Part shown: positions 34,798 through 45,736 of the stretch, piece after piece
Position numbering within the stretch: position 1 is the stretch's first letter
Layout of the letters: the number at the start of each line of letters is the position of its first letter
Assembly: GCA_022315425.1 (NCBI GenBank)
Contig: JAIUPT010000002.1
Coordinates: forward strand, 1 to 64,000
Length of the DNA: 64,000 bases
DNA from: Pseudevernia furfuracea
Taxonomy: Eukaryota > Ascomycota > Lecanoromycetes > Lecanorales > Parmeliaceae
Direction: 5' to 3'
Program-made: the position numbers and the translations under genes
Notes under the pieces: generated by a model
What the model saw: the letters and a program-made list of their open reading frames with translations, nothing else
The model's database searches: none
Told to the model about the DNA's origin: nothing

Positions 34798-37700
34798 ATG
34801 TGGCAATATCACGAGTGGCTGCCTCAGCGGCGACTCGTAACAGTCTTGCTACTGTTGTGGCAAAGCTTTGATGCGGCGCAAGCTGGTCAGTTGTGGCCCA
34901 AACCTCAAAGCCAGGTACATGCACACAGCTGTGTCTAGCCCAGTGCTGTTGCCTGTGAACGTGACCAGCCTCTTTTGCCTGTTGCAGACACTCAGCTCAC
35001 ATGCGCTTCACATCGACCCCAAACACTTCACTTTTCGCAGCAAAGGCTACACAAGCAGCATACTGGAAGCTGCGTATGATAGGTAAGCTACCTTTGTCAT
35101 TGCGCACTTTGTACTGCTGGTGTGCATGAGTTGCCATCAAAGCTACGCTTGTCTGAGGCTGCACAACTGGTCTGTGCAGATACTCAGACCTAATGTTTGA
35201 TACACCTGATTATGAGCAGTCAGACTCAAACACGCTTTCAAAGAAGCATAAGAAACACAACATTGAACATTTGGACGTGTATGTCTACTCCTTTGACCAG
35301 TCTCTGAACCTAGACACTGATGAATCATATACATTGACAGTAAGTCCCAAAAGACATTTCACTCCTCTCATATGGAATTCAGCCCATGTGGAATGTCATC
35401 CATTGCACATACATACACAGCCTGGCAAAGCCTTAACACACCACATGTACAACTAGGTCAACATGCAAATAGCCATGTTTGTTTCACATTAGCAGAACAG
35501 CTTGGAGGATGTATAACAGCAGAGCATGCCCTACAGGTGGAAGCACCTGTCTCGGTTCTGCAGTGCCACACAGTGTATGGGGCGCTCAGAGGCTTAGAAA
35601 CCCTATCACAGCTCATTGATAGGGTTCCAGTTGACAGTACGACTCATCCGTACTTGGAGGCAACATCAGGCATAGCCAGGACACCATCAACGCCAATCAG
35701 CCTCCAATGCAAGCAGTTAAACAGATGATACAAAACTGCTGGGGCACCTTCATGCAGCTGCTGGGGATCAGTCATGATAAAACCAGCCAAAGCAGTGACT
35801 CACAAGTAGTGATTACACACGAGGGTGATGCTGCTGAGGCTAAAGATCATCCAGTCACTGATCAGGACAATTTCTTTGATATCGTGAATGATATACCTGA
35901 CCACACAAATGATCCAGATTCAGCGGCACAAGAAAACAGCAAGCAGCACAAAAGCAGACGGAAAAAGAAGCATCACAAAAAACACAAGAAAAACAGAGTC
36001 CAGTACATTGGTCAATGCAACTGCCATTTCAGATGCGCCCAGATTTAAGCACAGGGGGCTGCTGCTGGATACATCCCGCCACTTCCTGCCTGTCCAAAAC
36101 ATCAAGGTGCACAATCTGCCACTCAGCTTGCTGTATCTTGTACGCTGTGTCTTGCATGCTGTGTCTTGCATGCTGTATCTTGAACGCTGTGTCTTGTTTG
36201 AACTCCTCATGTCTCGCACATCATCTTGTGTGCATATGTGTCAAGAGGGCACTGCACAAACCTTCTAATGGTGTGATGCATCGTGTGGCGGCAGCAGCAT
36301 CTTGGTGCAATGGATATTTGCAAAGATGCATGTCTTCTGTCATCACAAGTTTGGATCCTTTTACAGCTGCAAATCCAAGACCATCTTGATGCCATGATTG
36401 ACATCTACCAAGATGCATGTCTCCTGTTGTCACAAAGTTGCAGCCTGTTACAGCTGCAAACAAGCAAGCATATTTATGTATATGCAAATGCAGGACCATC
36501 TCGATGCCATGGCTTGGGCCAAGATGAACGTGTTCCACTGGCACATTGTTGATGACCAGAGCTTCCCCTTTGAGAGCCACCACTTGCCGGGTCTGTCAGC
36601 AGATGGTGCCTTCTCTGCAAGGCATGTCTATGACAAGCAGGATGTGGCTGACATCATTGCATATGCTAAGGACAGAGGAATCAGAGTCATTCCAGAGTTT
36701 GACACTCCAGGTACATGTATGTACACAGAATGCGCGTCACCTTCTCCCCCCCCCAACCCTTTCCTCCCCTGCCTTTGATCCCTCACTGATGCCCGCTACG
36801 TTTTTGCAATGTGTGGATTGAGAGCGATGGGACAAGCTGGGATTGCCAAACTAGGCAAGAAAACCCACAGGGAAAAACACCCTGGGGACCTTTTCCACAG
36901 CAAGCATGCAAGGCAGCACCGTGCAGCAGGACTTTTCCTGCAGGTGCACATACGCCACCTGTGGCAAAGTGTGGCGACCTGCATCAGCGACAACATTGAT
37001 GCCAAGGCAAGCATCATGAGGCACACTTGAGTTTGATCACATTAGCAACAGCTCGCTGTACAGCAGATGCCTTTCATGACAACAACACTGACCCCTGCTT
37101 CTGCTCATTGAACAGCAGCCAACTGAGGCTTCATTTGAGCATTGAAGCAAAAAGCGTTGGTGCAATTGCGTTACTTATTTGATATCAATGACAATTTGCA
37201 TGCACTGATCCAGGGGCATGTCGCATCCTGGGGCAAGGGCTACCCCGAGCTCTTGACCCAATGCTACAATGACCAGGGTGAGCCAAATGGCGAATTAGGT
37301 CCCCTAGACCCTACTAGAAATTCGACCTACAATGCCCTTTGGCTGTTGTTCAGAGAGGCAGCCCAAGTGTTCCCTGATAGCTACATACACCTAGGAGGAG
37401 ACGAAGTGCCTTTTGACTGCTGGCAGGTAAGACATATTGCCTTTTGTTTTTGTCCTGGGCAGCCCGGTATATTACTGGGCTTCTCATTACATTGATGCCA
37501 AAAGTAGCAGTCTTTTCTTTTCTCTTCTGTTGCCTTTTGTTGTGTGACTTTGCGAGGTGCTGATTGCAACTGCCATTAAGCAATTGCTTGCATGCCCAGT
37601 CACTGGGGGAAAGGGGGTGGGGGGGAGGGTCCAACATGTGGTGCCATAGCTTGTCTCTATAGATTGGTGCCACAATTTTATGCCAATGTCCCTGGGATGT

Positions 37701-40700
37701 AATGCCAATCCCCCTGGGATGTGCTGCCAATGTTCCTGGGATACGAAATCAATGTCTCTGGGACATGATTTCACTGTCCCTGGGATGTGACGCCAATCTC
37801 CTGGGGATGTGATGCCAAGCAGTCTGATTGCCTGCATCACAGCATGACAGTGTTGCACCCAGAGCTGAATGTGTGCATGTGTCAGTGCAGAGCAACCCTG
37901 ATGTGCAAGACTGGATGAAAGCCAACAGCTTGGGAAGCCTGTCCCAATTGGAGGGCTATTTTGAGAGCAGGGTGTTGGATCTAGCAACCCTAGCTGGCAG
38001 ATCATACATTGTCTGGCAGGTCCATACCCTCTTCTGGCAATCTTAGCTGACCCATACTTTATGCGATACATTCAATCTGCTGATTTGCCAATATGATGCC
38101 CATGTGGCTCTTCACCTTGTATGATGCTGGTTGTCGTGTCCCAAGTTGTTACACTGCCTGCCTGACTCAGGTTGCTACACTGCCTGGCAGACTCAACTTG
38201 TTACACTGCCTGCCTGACTCAGGTTGCTACACTGCCTGGCAGACTCAATCTGTTACACTGCCTGGCAGACTCAACTTGTTACACTGCCTGCCTGACTCAA
38301 GTTGTCAAACCACCTGCCTGAGAGCCATGTGCATACCTCTACCATTACACACTAACATTGGCAAAAATGTATCATCACACCATGAAAATTTTGGACATTG
38401 GTAGTGACAGGCATGCATGCTTATGGCGCCCAGATGGCTTTCATTGCTTGACAGCATGTGCCTAGTAGGTATCTAGCAGCAGCTAGCACACCTGTTGTGT
38501 TGTTGTCATCATCAGTAGCCACCATTCATATCACTGTTGTCATTACGACTGGTGTTGTCATTAGTATTGTTGTTATTGTTGTTATCACCATTCATGAGGA
38601 GTGTGGCTTTGCAGGATGTGTTGGACAACAATGTGACCCTGAGATCTGACACAGTCGTCCACGTCTGGAAATGGTGGCCTGTTGCTGCTGTCACTAACGA
38701 CACAGTCAGTAGCTCTCAGTCTCACCGAGAGTCAACACGCTTGAGCGCTGCAAACCTGAGTCAGGCAGCTTCTGGCCAGAGCAACTCAAGGTCTAGTCAG
38801 CAGTCCAGTCAGCAGGTTAGTCAGGAGTGCAGTCAGCAGTCACATGGGCTGGTGGGATGCCAGCTCAGGAAGGGGTGCCCAGGAGACATTGGTAGCTATA
38901 CCGCAGGAGAAGAACCCGGGTGGTTTCCAGAGATGGAGAAAGTCACAGCACAGGCAAGTTTTGCGTCTTTGAAAGTACCCGTCTGTCCAGCTTCATCAGC
39001 TGCCTTAGTGAAACACCAACAGTGACAGTTGCCGCAGTCTGTCAGCTGTTACTTTCAATCTTGTTATGTTTTGATGTGCCTGCATCACCTAGTCAAAGCT
39101 GTTGTCATGACTCAACAATGTTAAATGTGTTTGATATGAATATATAACAACAACAAAATATAAGGAAATGTATCAAGTAAGTTTTGTTTCATACTGCTTT
39201 GTGTGCTGCAGGGGTTCAGGGCTCTGTTGTCCTCTCCCTGGTACATCAACCTGGGTGGGTATGCTGGGGATGACTGGGCCCACTACTATGCAGTGGAGCC
39301 TTTGTCCTTCAAGGTATGCCACTCTTCTTCCACTGTAACATTTGATCAAAACACAATTGCAGTGACCTGCTCCACTGGTTGCCATTGCCTCAGGATGATA
39401 GGATTGGTGCACAAGGGCTTGTGCTGTCTGCCTTTTGCCTAGGGGGAAGGCAGTATGCTTACTCACAGAAAATGAGGGGCAATGTGTTCATGGCAAGATG
39501 TTGCATGCTGCCAAACATGGCTTCTTTGCGAAAGGGTGCATGTGCCTTGATGCTTGCGGCCCCAATGTATGCTTATCTAGTCTGGTTGACAACAAATCAA
39601 TGCAATCAACTGTTGGCACGCCAACTGTCAAATCTGGAGCAGTGCTTTACTCTGGGCAATACAGGCATGGCCCTAGGAAAAGACTCAAATCAAATGAATG
39701 ACTGGCTGAATGAGTGAGTGAATGAGTGCATGAATCATGACCGGCTGAATGACCCACTGAGCGAATGAGTGAGTGACTGAGATAGAACGCATGACTGCAG
39801 TGAATGAATGCATGAATGAATGAACAAATGGGTGCAGGGTAGCAGGAGGCAGCATGACCTGGTGATGGGGGGTGAGGCGTGCATGTGGGGTGAGTTGTGG
39901 ATGCCACCAACTCCATGTCTGCCACCTGGCCCAGGGCTGCTGCTGTAGCTGAGCGCCTCTGGTCAGACCAGTATGTCAGGTAGGGGCTCCTTCATGCAGC
40001 CCTTATCTCTGGGCAGCCAGGTATAATACTTGGGTGCTCATTGAATTGACGCTGAAAGGTGTAGTCTTTTCGTTTCTGCAGCCCTTGTCACCCAAGATAT
40101 GTCCTTGAGGCGGAAAGGCCTTATTTCAATCCCCGACCACTGTTGGGTCAAGACCTACACCACGACACGGATGTTGTTCTTGACATTCATGATGGTTTTG
40201 TATCCCCAAGCACTCGTGATGCAGCAAAACTGATACACCAGCGGTTGCCTGCATAAGCTGCGCAAAGCAGCTGCTGTACTTGCTGGGTCCTAAACAGCGT
40301 GTCATCGTTAGTTTGGTCAGCTGCAGCTAGTTGATCATGATCTTCTGCATGCATGTGGAAGCAGCCCAGTTTGTTGGATTGTTACCTGAATTTGCTGTTG
40401 GTATGTTGACTGCCAACACAGGACTGCATACAGGAAGGTACTAAGGAACATGGATGTCTGACCCCAGAGGCACATGTGTGGTGAGCTAGTGAGTGAGTGA
40501 ATGAGAGTGAGTGAGTGAGTGAGAGTGAGTGGGTAGGGACTGACTGAGTACTTGAGTGTGTAAAGGGGTGGGTCAGGGGTTGAATGAGTGGGTATTGGGT
40601 GAGTGAGTAGTGGGTGATGGGGCGAGTGAATGAATGGGTGCAAGGGTAAAGAATGAGACCATGAATTGTGGTGCTGCAGGGACAGACATGATGCAGAAGA

Positions 40701-40794
40701 GCGCCTGCATGAGCACAGGTGTCGCATGCTGGCAAGGGGACTGCCAGCGCAGCCCCTGGGACCCGGCTTCTGTCCCCAGGACATTGACTTCTGA
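34798..40794 (+). CDS. Beta-N-acetylhexosaminidase, GH20
   Basis: Cleaves terminal N-acetylhexosamine from glycans; secreted or vacuolar. Exons: 34798-34914, 34988-35082, 35180-35339, 35537-36106, 36494-36710, 37214-37426, 37891-38019, 38615-38953, 39212-39313, 39853-39979, 40680-40794. Exon 1 encodes a signal peptide followed by LWPKPQS. Then VYGALRGLETLSQL, PRFKHRGLLLDTSRHFLP, NVFHWHIVDDQSFPF, IRVIPEFDTPG, ASWGKGYPELL, the catalytic Asp-Glu pair in IHLGGDEVPFDCW, VVHVWKWWP, PWYINLGGYAGDDW, GGEACMWGE and AAAVAERLWSDQYVR. Two odd insertions: about 120 residues, Asp/Glu then Lys/His-rich, before PRFKHRG, and a Ser/Gln-rich one in exon 8. Frame breaks: two compensating ones in exon 4, one extra G at the exon 6 start (37213-37216), one missing base near 39900. 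Exon 8 ends in a GC donor (CAG|GCAAGT). Confidence 0.92.
36290..36500. repeat. ~95-bp repeat carrying copies of the exon 5 start
   Basis: The start of hexosaminidase exon 5 (GACCATCTCGATGCCATGG at 36494) has a copy at 36381 (GACCATCTTGATGCCATGA) and a more diverged one near 36297 (CATCTTGGTGCAATGG). Between them are shared blocks CAAGATGCATGTCTCCTGT, TGTCACAAAGTT and TTACAGCTGCAAA. Confidence 0.85.
37445..37530 (+). repeat. Dispersed ~70-bp repeat, copy E
   Basis: GGGCAGCCCGGTATATTACT, GGGCTTCTCATTACATTGATG and a TCTTTTCTTTTCTCTTCTG tail, in the hexosaminidase intron after exon 6. Confidence 0.75.
37680..37815. repeat. ~22-bp minisatellite
   Basis: Six to seven imperfect units of CCCTGGGATGTGATGCCAAT, in the hexosaminidase intron after exon 6. 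Confidence 0.85.
38135..38310. repeat. ~27-bp minisatellite
   Basis: Units of GTTGCTACACTGCCTGGCAG and GTTACACTGCCTGCCTGACT alternate about six times in the hexosaminidase intron after exon 7. Confidence 0.9.
39705..39830. repeat. GAATGAGTGAGTG simple repeat
   Basis: Degenerate GAGT/GAAT units in the hexosaminidase intron before the GGEACMW exon. Confidence 0.8.
40008..40085 (+). repeat. Dispersed ~70-bp repeat, copy F
   Basis: GGGCAGCCAGGTATAATACT, CTCATTGAATTGACGCTGAA, AGGTGTAGTC and a TTTTCGTTTCTGCAG tail; the tail forms a perfect-looking polypyrimidine tract plus CAG inside the last hexosaminidase intron. Confidence 0.75.
40485..40640. repeat. GAGTGAGT simple repeat
   Basis: GTGAGTGAGTGAATGAGAG-type units just before the last hexosaminidase exon. 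Confidence 0.85.
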
Positions 40795-43700
40795 TCCCCT
40801 GGCTTTCACAACATCGTGGTGCAGCAGCACAGCATCTTGCGGGCACAACTGGCAGATGACGCATCTGCCAGGGTTGCAGGCAGACACCCTACAGCTGCAA
40901 CCACAACTGATGACACGCTGTTTCTGCTGCACACGATGCTGTACGCTGTCAGGAATACTTAGCAAGCTGTGTATCAGACCCAACTGGTTAGTCATGTGGT
41001 TGCTGTTTCATACTGATCCAGCCTGTTTTAAGTCGTCAGGTACATTCAAATTGTTGTCTGCCAATTGGAAGTGCCACGCTAGCAGTGGCATCAATTTCCC
41101 CCCCTCACAGCGCACCTGCTTGAAAACATCTGGGCTCATGCAGATTGAACGTGCTCCATGACAGCAGCAATACTATATGTCACATTCCCCTGATCGCAGT
41201 TGGACATCACTTCATGCTGTTGGTGTCAATGTTGGATATCGCTTTCTTCTGGTCCTGGCAAAGCATGAAAAGTAGTGCCTGAGCTTGTGGCTGGCAGCTC
41301 ACATCAGCTCGACCAAGGCTCAGATCCTCTGACAGCTGACAGCTTATGTACGTCAGTACTCAGCCAGCTCTTCCTACATGCACATGACACCTCTTCATGC
41401 CTACCAATGCATTTGCAGAGACACTCTCTATGTCAGCACTGATGCTGGCAGTTTACCGAGTTTTGCTGAAGAGTGCAGTGTCGGGAAGTTGTCATCGGAT
41501 TCATACCACTAAGAAAAAGCATGAAAAGTATTTGTCACAGTGAGCTGGTTGTGCTCCTTTGCGGTTAGTATGTTTCCAGACTGGCTAGACGTCTTCTAGC
41601 ACAATATGCTCGCACTGCAATTGAATGTTACACTACGTCTAGACATGAGCAGCAGCTGATGCGTCTATCCTGATGCTCTGCGGACTAAGAGATGAGTGTG
41701 AATCCTGTCTGCAGAGTGTCACAATTGACAACATCTGTTGCAACAACTGTTTAGAAAAGGATGCAAGAATTTTGTGACAATCAATGAGATGGTAAATATC
41801 AAGTAGGTCCTAAGATGGAAGAGTAAGCCACAGACAACTTCATTAAAACCATGAAAATTTCAGTACAGCCTGCAACTCTGTTGCAAAACTAAATCAACAA
41901 TGAAACCGCTGCTGTCATTCAGTCAAGGGAACGACAAGCGTTTTCACACTTTAAAACATCTCAAGAGCTGTTCATTGTCACCACCAAACTAGCTTGCCAA
42001 GGATTGTGCAATGCAGTCTTTCTGTTGTCCCCATTTACACCTTCTTGATACGCAGAACGGCTAAACTGTGAAGCCAATCTGTGCTGAGTTTGTACAACGT
42101 CAGCTGAGTCCGGATGCTAGATCTGAGCTGAGCGCTGCTGGCCACAATGCATTGGACGCAGGCAAATGTCTGTAGCATACTGATCTGTTATGCCTGAAAA
42201 GAAAAGCAAACCAGCATCCTTTAGCAAAAGCAGCAAATCCGGAGCAAGAAATAGGTCATACATTCCGTCCAAGCACAGGTACACAAGCGTGAAAAGGCAC
42301 AGGAACTCATACCCAGCTTTGTCTGCAAGAGTCTGTAGCTCTGATTGGGTGTCTTTCATTTACCATGGACCAGGCCAATCAGAAACACTTATCCTGCACA
42401 GGCTGGCAGAGAAACGTCCGACGGCATCAGGGCGCCCCAGGATAGCCCCAGGGCGCACTGAAGAGGACTGCAGCATTCAGACAGCATATATAACTCAAGG
42501 GCACACAGCAAGCATATGCCCAGACATGCATAATGTGCACATGCCTAGCTCAGCCATTGCCATGATATCCACAAAACCAGAACCAAAGCACACGGACGCA
42601 CATGAAACAGAGAGGCTTAAGTGACTGTAGTGTATGGTACAGTGTATGACGCAGTACCTGACGACCCACTAGCAGTTCAACCACCTGGACACCACAAAAC
42701 ATCATGTGCTGCTGCAGTCAAGAGGATGCAGATGAGCCACAAGAACAGCTGTCATACCTCAGCGGTGACGCCTGTGTGTACCAAGTGATGGCTGGAACAA
42801 GATGGTCAGGCCTGGCCTCAAAAAGTCGTAGGTCCCGCACAGAAAGATTCACAATGTGACAAAATAAAGAGAGGAAGACCATACCAGGCACAAATGGCAA
42901 GTCAGCAAGCGCCTTGATCATTTTGCGCTGAAATACTGCATTGGTCAAGCCAACACTCAGGACTCTGAACTGAAAGCAATCCCTTACGCGTTGAGATGCT
43001 GTTTTCGACGCGCTCACATCAACTGTGCGCACTTGATGGCAGCCAGACTGCAAAGCCAAGGAGCCAACACATGAGCTTATCAGTCCTCAATGCAAGGCAG
43101 AGGACACTTATCTTTCACAGTGACTTGGTTGAGGGCTCGCTATTCTACACACACACGCACTTCCCCACTCTCAACAGTGCTTCACAAAACAGTCCACCAT
43201 CGCAACAGGAGGACACGCCACACATGCTCACCACACACATCACCAGACAGAAAGACCTGGCAGAGAATTACATTCAGGACAATGCAATTTACACCTCCAT
43301 ACAGCAACATGCGCCAGCAGTAACCGTTGCCTGTCAAGGTCTCACAATCAACCAAAACCTTCTCTGTCACTGCTTCTCTGCACATCTTGTAGATGTAACG
43401 CACATATCACACTGTCACCAGCCATGCAGGAGATAGGTTTCCCCTTCTCTAGCCCTGCCGACAAAAGAGGGGTGTCAAGTCTTCTCATTAGGGCAGTCCC
43501 ATGCGTCCTCTTGGGTACACCAGAGGCACACCTTGGCTGCCTTTCTGGCGTGAACTTCCTCCTTTGAAATCCATACCCCACTCTTCCTGGGCCTGCCACC
43601 CCCGCCCCGAAGAGCCCTGGCCAGGGTGAACCCTGCACCACTGCCCTTCTTGGGGAGGGGGGCCCAGAACCCCCAGGGGCGCCCAGAACCCCCAGGGGCG

Positions 43701-44340
43701 CCCTTCCTTGTCTTTCCTGCATATTGACGCTATCTAGAGTCACTAGATATGCCAGCTGCTAGTCAAAACGTTCTGGGCTCCGTTCCCTAAGCCTGCCACT
43801 AGCCAGACCATTGACCTCATGGTCCAAAGCCTTTGGTACGGATCATTCATGTCACTCCACCACCCAGTAGGTGCATGGTCCTGCACAAACCTACGCACAT
43901 CAGACTTGACACCTTTGATGCAGCCATCAAACACACTACCACCAGGATGATGTGCAATGCCCCGTCTAAAGCCCATCTACATGTTCACCGCATACCTTGT
44001 CAAAGTCAAATGAGTGTCTAAATCAATGCAGCTTTAGGACCGGTGCCTGGTTGGCCTGTGAATGTCAGTATAGTACTTAGCACTCTGATCACATGGCAGC
44101 TGCACCTATTTCCCTGTGTGTGTATCATGCACCTGCAGCTGCTGTGAATCATGTCGCCTCTCCTTGTGCTGTGCACGCTTTGCTCTGTGTACACACGCCA
44201 GCTCCTTCAGACCTGGTCAGGTGGTTGGTGATGGGCTGCCCTGCTGCCACCATATTGGGCTACAGCTAGCTGGAGCCAGGTGGACAGACAAAGGATGTCT
44301 CAGTTCAGGGTGATACTGCTGTGCCCTCCTTTCTCCTTTT
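40795..44340. other. Gene-poor region
   Basis: No reliable gene found over 3.5 kb. Minus-strand frames at 42359-42117 (hydrophobic, LLLLLKDAGLLFF) and 43059-42718 (includes RDLRLFEARPDHLVPAITW), and a plus-strand frame at 42996-43436, are candidates for exons of an unrecognised gene but lack a consistent splice model. 43640-43700 is GC-rich with a 19-bp direct repeat (GCCCAGAACCCCCAGGGGC, twice). Confidence 0.4.
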
Positions 44341-44355
44341 TGGTGGTGTCTGTAG

Positions 44356-44951
44356 CAGCTTTCTGGTCAAGGCAGACTGGCCTTTGCTGAAGCACTTTGA
44401 GTGAGTGGTATCAGCGTAAGTAGCATGTCTGCGTTGTGTAAGGGATCATGGCCGTATTTGGAGACCTTAGCACTGACAGAAAGCAGAGGCGCTTTGGGTT
44501 TTCAAGGGGCCGCTGAGCTTGTCAAAGGCGACTGGCCATGCCTGACCAGTTTGAACTTGTGTAACTGTGATCTACACGCTGCAAGCATGAATGTGATAGT
44601 GGAGATGTCAAACTGGCCCCTACTTGCATATTTGGACATTTCATATAATTATGAGCACACCTCATAATAGCTTGAGCACATCTCAAGCTACATGTCTATG
44701 CTGCCAACGTTCAAGGGCCGATGGCCTCTGCTTCAGAGGTTCAGAGAGTATGAAGACATGCATCGTATGAACTATGTTGGGTAAAATTGCCCTGTCTAGT
44801 GAGTGAGGTTACTCAATGAGAAGGCGATAGTTGGCCAGGACATACTTTTATAGAGCATTTTCCTGAGCTAAACCAGCTGCAGCTGGCTCCAAACATGTCG
44901 AGTGTCTTGCCGGCAGGCGCGCCTGAAGAAGGTTTGCTTGAGCCTACATGA
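44356..44951 (+). CDS. Leucine-rich-repeat protein fragment (WPxL repeats)
   Basis: Successive repeats share the pattern L-x-K-G-x-W-P-x-L: ADWPLLKHFE, KGSWPYLETLALTES, KGDWPCLTSLNLCNC, MSNWPLLAYLDISYN, KGRWPLLQRF, and a last FPELNQLQLAP ending near 44951. This is an RNI-like LRR array. The line HFE to SGISVSS needs one extra base at about 44401, and further in-frame stops (44666-44680) precede the KGRWP repeat, so the gene is either broken or misread. No N-terminal start was found; upstream sequence from 44100 may add an exon. Possibly a truncated member of an LRR family; function unknown. Confidence 0.5.
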
Positions 44952-45736
44952 CAGTGTGACGCCTCACCATGCATGTTTCCCTCTTCCAAGCAATGCATAC
45001 TTCTCATATGCCATTTACTTGCGTGTGACCATGCACAGCATCATACTTGCTATAACAATGGATCACGCAGTGCATCACATCAGGAGGCAATCCGATCACC
45101 AGGATTGCAAAGTAGTAATTGCACAATGTCAAGGTCATGCGCATTTTACTATCATCAATTGCAGTTGGTTGATTGCGGCACAGGACAGAATGACGCCTAC
45201 AGTGTCCAGCAGGCGCACACGCCCTGCAGCCGTCACTTGTCAGGACGTTTTTCTGACTCCAACAAAGGTAGACACGTCAATACAGAGTAATGCATACATT
45301 ATATTGACATATGTTCAGCCCTGCAATGATCAGACGGTATTGAGGAGAGCTACAACGGTGGAAGCTGCAGCATGACAGCACCCTTGGCCTTACTAAGAGG
45401 TGCAAAAAAGGGGATGACTTCAGCAGTGTGGCAGCATCGTGGCCCATGCAAACCCACGGCCGGTGTTGGCCTGAGCAGGTAGTGTTGCATGTGGCATTGC
45501 ACCGTACAAATGATGCAAGATATATTGAGCAGACATAGCTTTGCAGTATCCAGATCAGCACAAAACGGATGTGACCTATACGCATCAGAGCTCTTATCTC
45601 AGAGCTCTTGTAAGCTGCTCACTCTCGACTAAAAATGCATGACAGCTTCGGATAGCCAAGCCCTGGGGACTCCAATCAGCCAATTGTGGTTTGATCACAC
45701 TGATGATGATCAGATGACTATGTGCAACACCCTCCA
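44952..45736. other. Intergenic region
   Basis: Between the LRR fragment and the 3' end of the sucrose-phosphate phosphatase gene. No exon or notable repeat recognised. Confidence 0.5.

Noticed and set aside
36221..36583. Minus-strand 120-codon frame opposite hexosaminidase exon 5
   Set aside because: It is the shadow of the triplicated exon 5 start on the other strand.
43348..43743. A 131-codon Pro/Gly/Arg-rich minus-strand frame
   Set aside because: It follows a GC-rich tract with a 19-bp direct repeat; composition alone explains the open frame.
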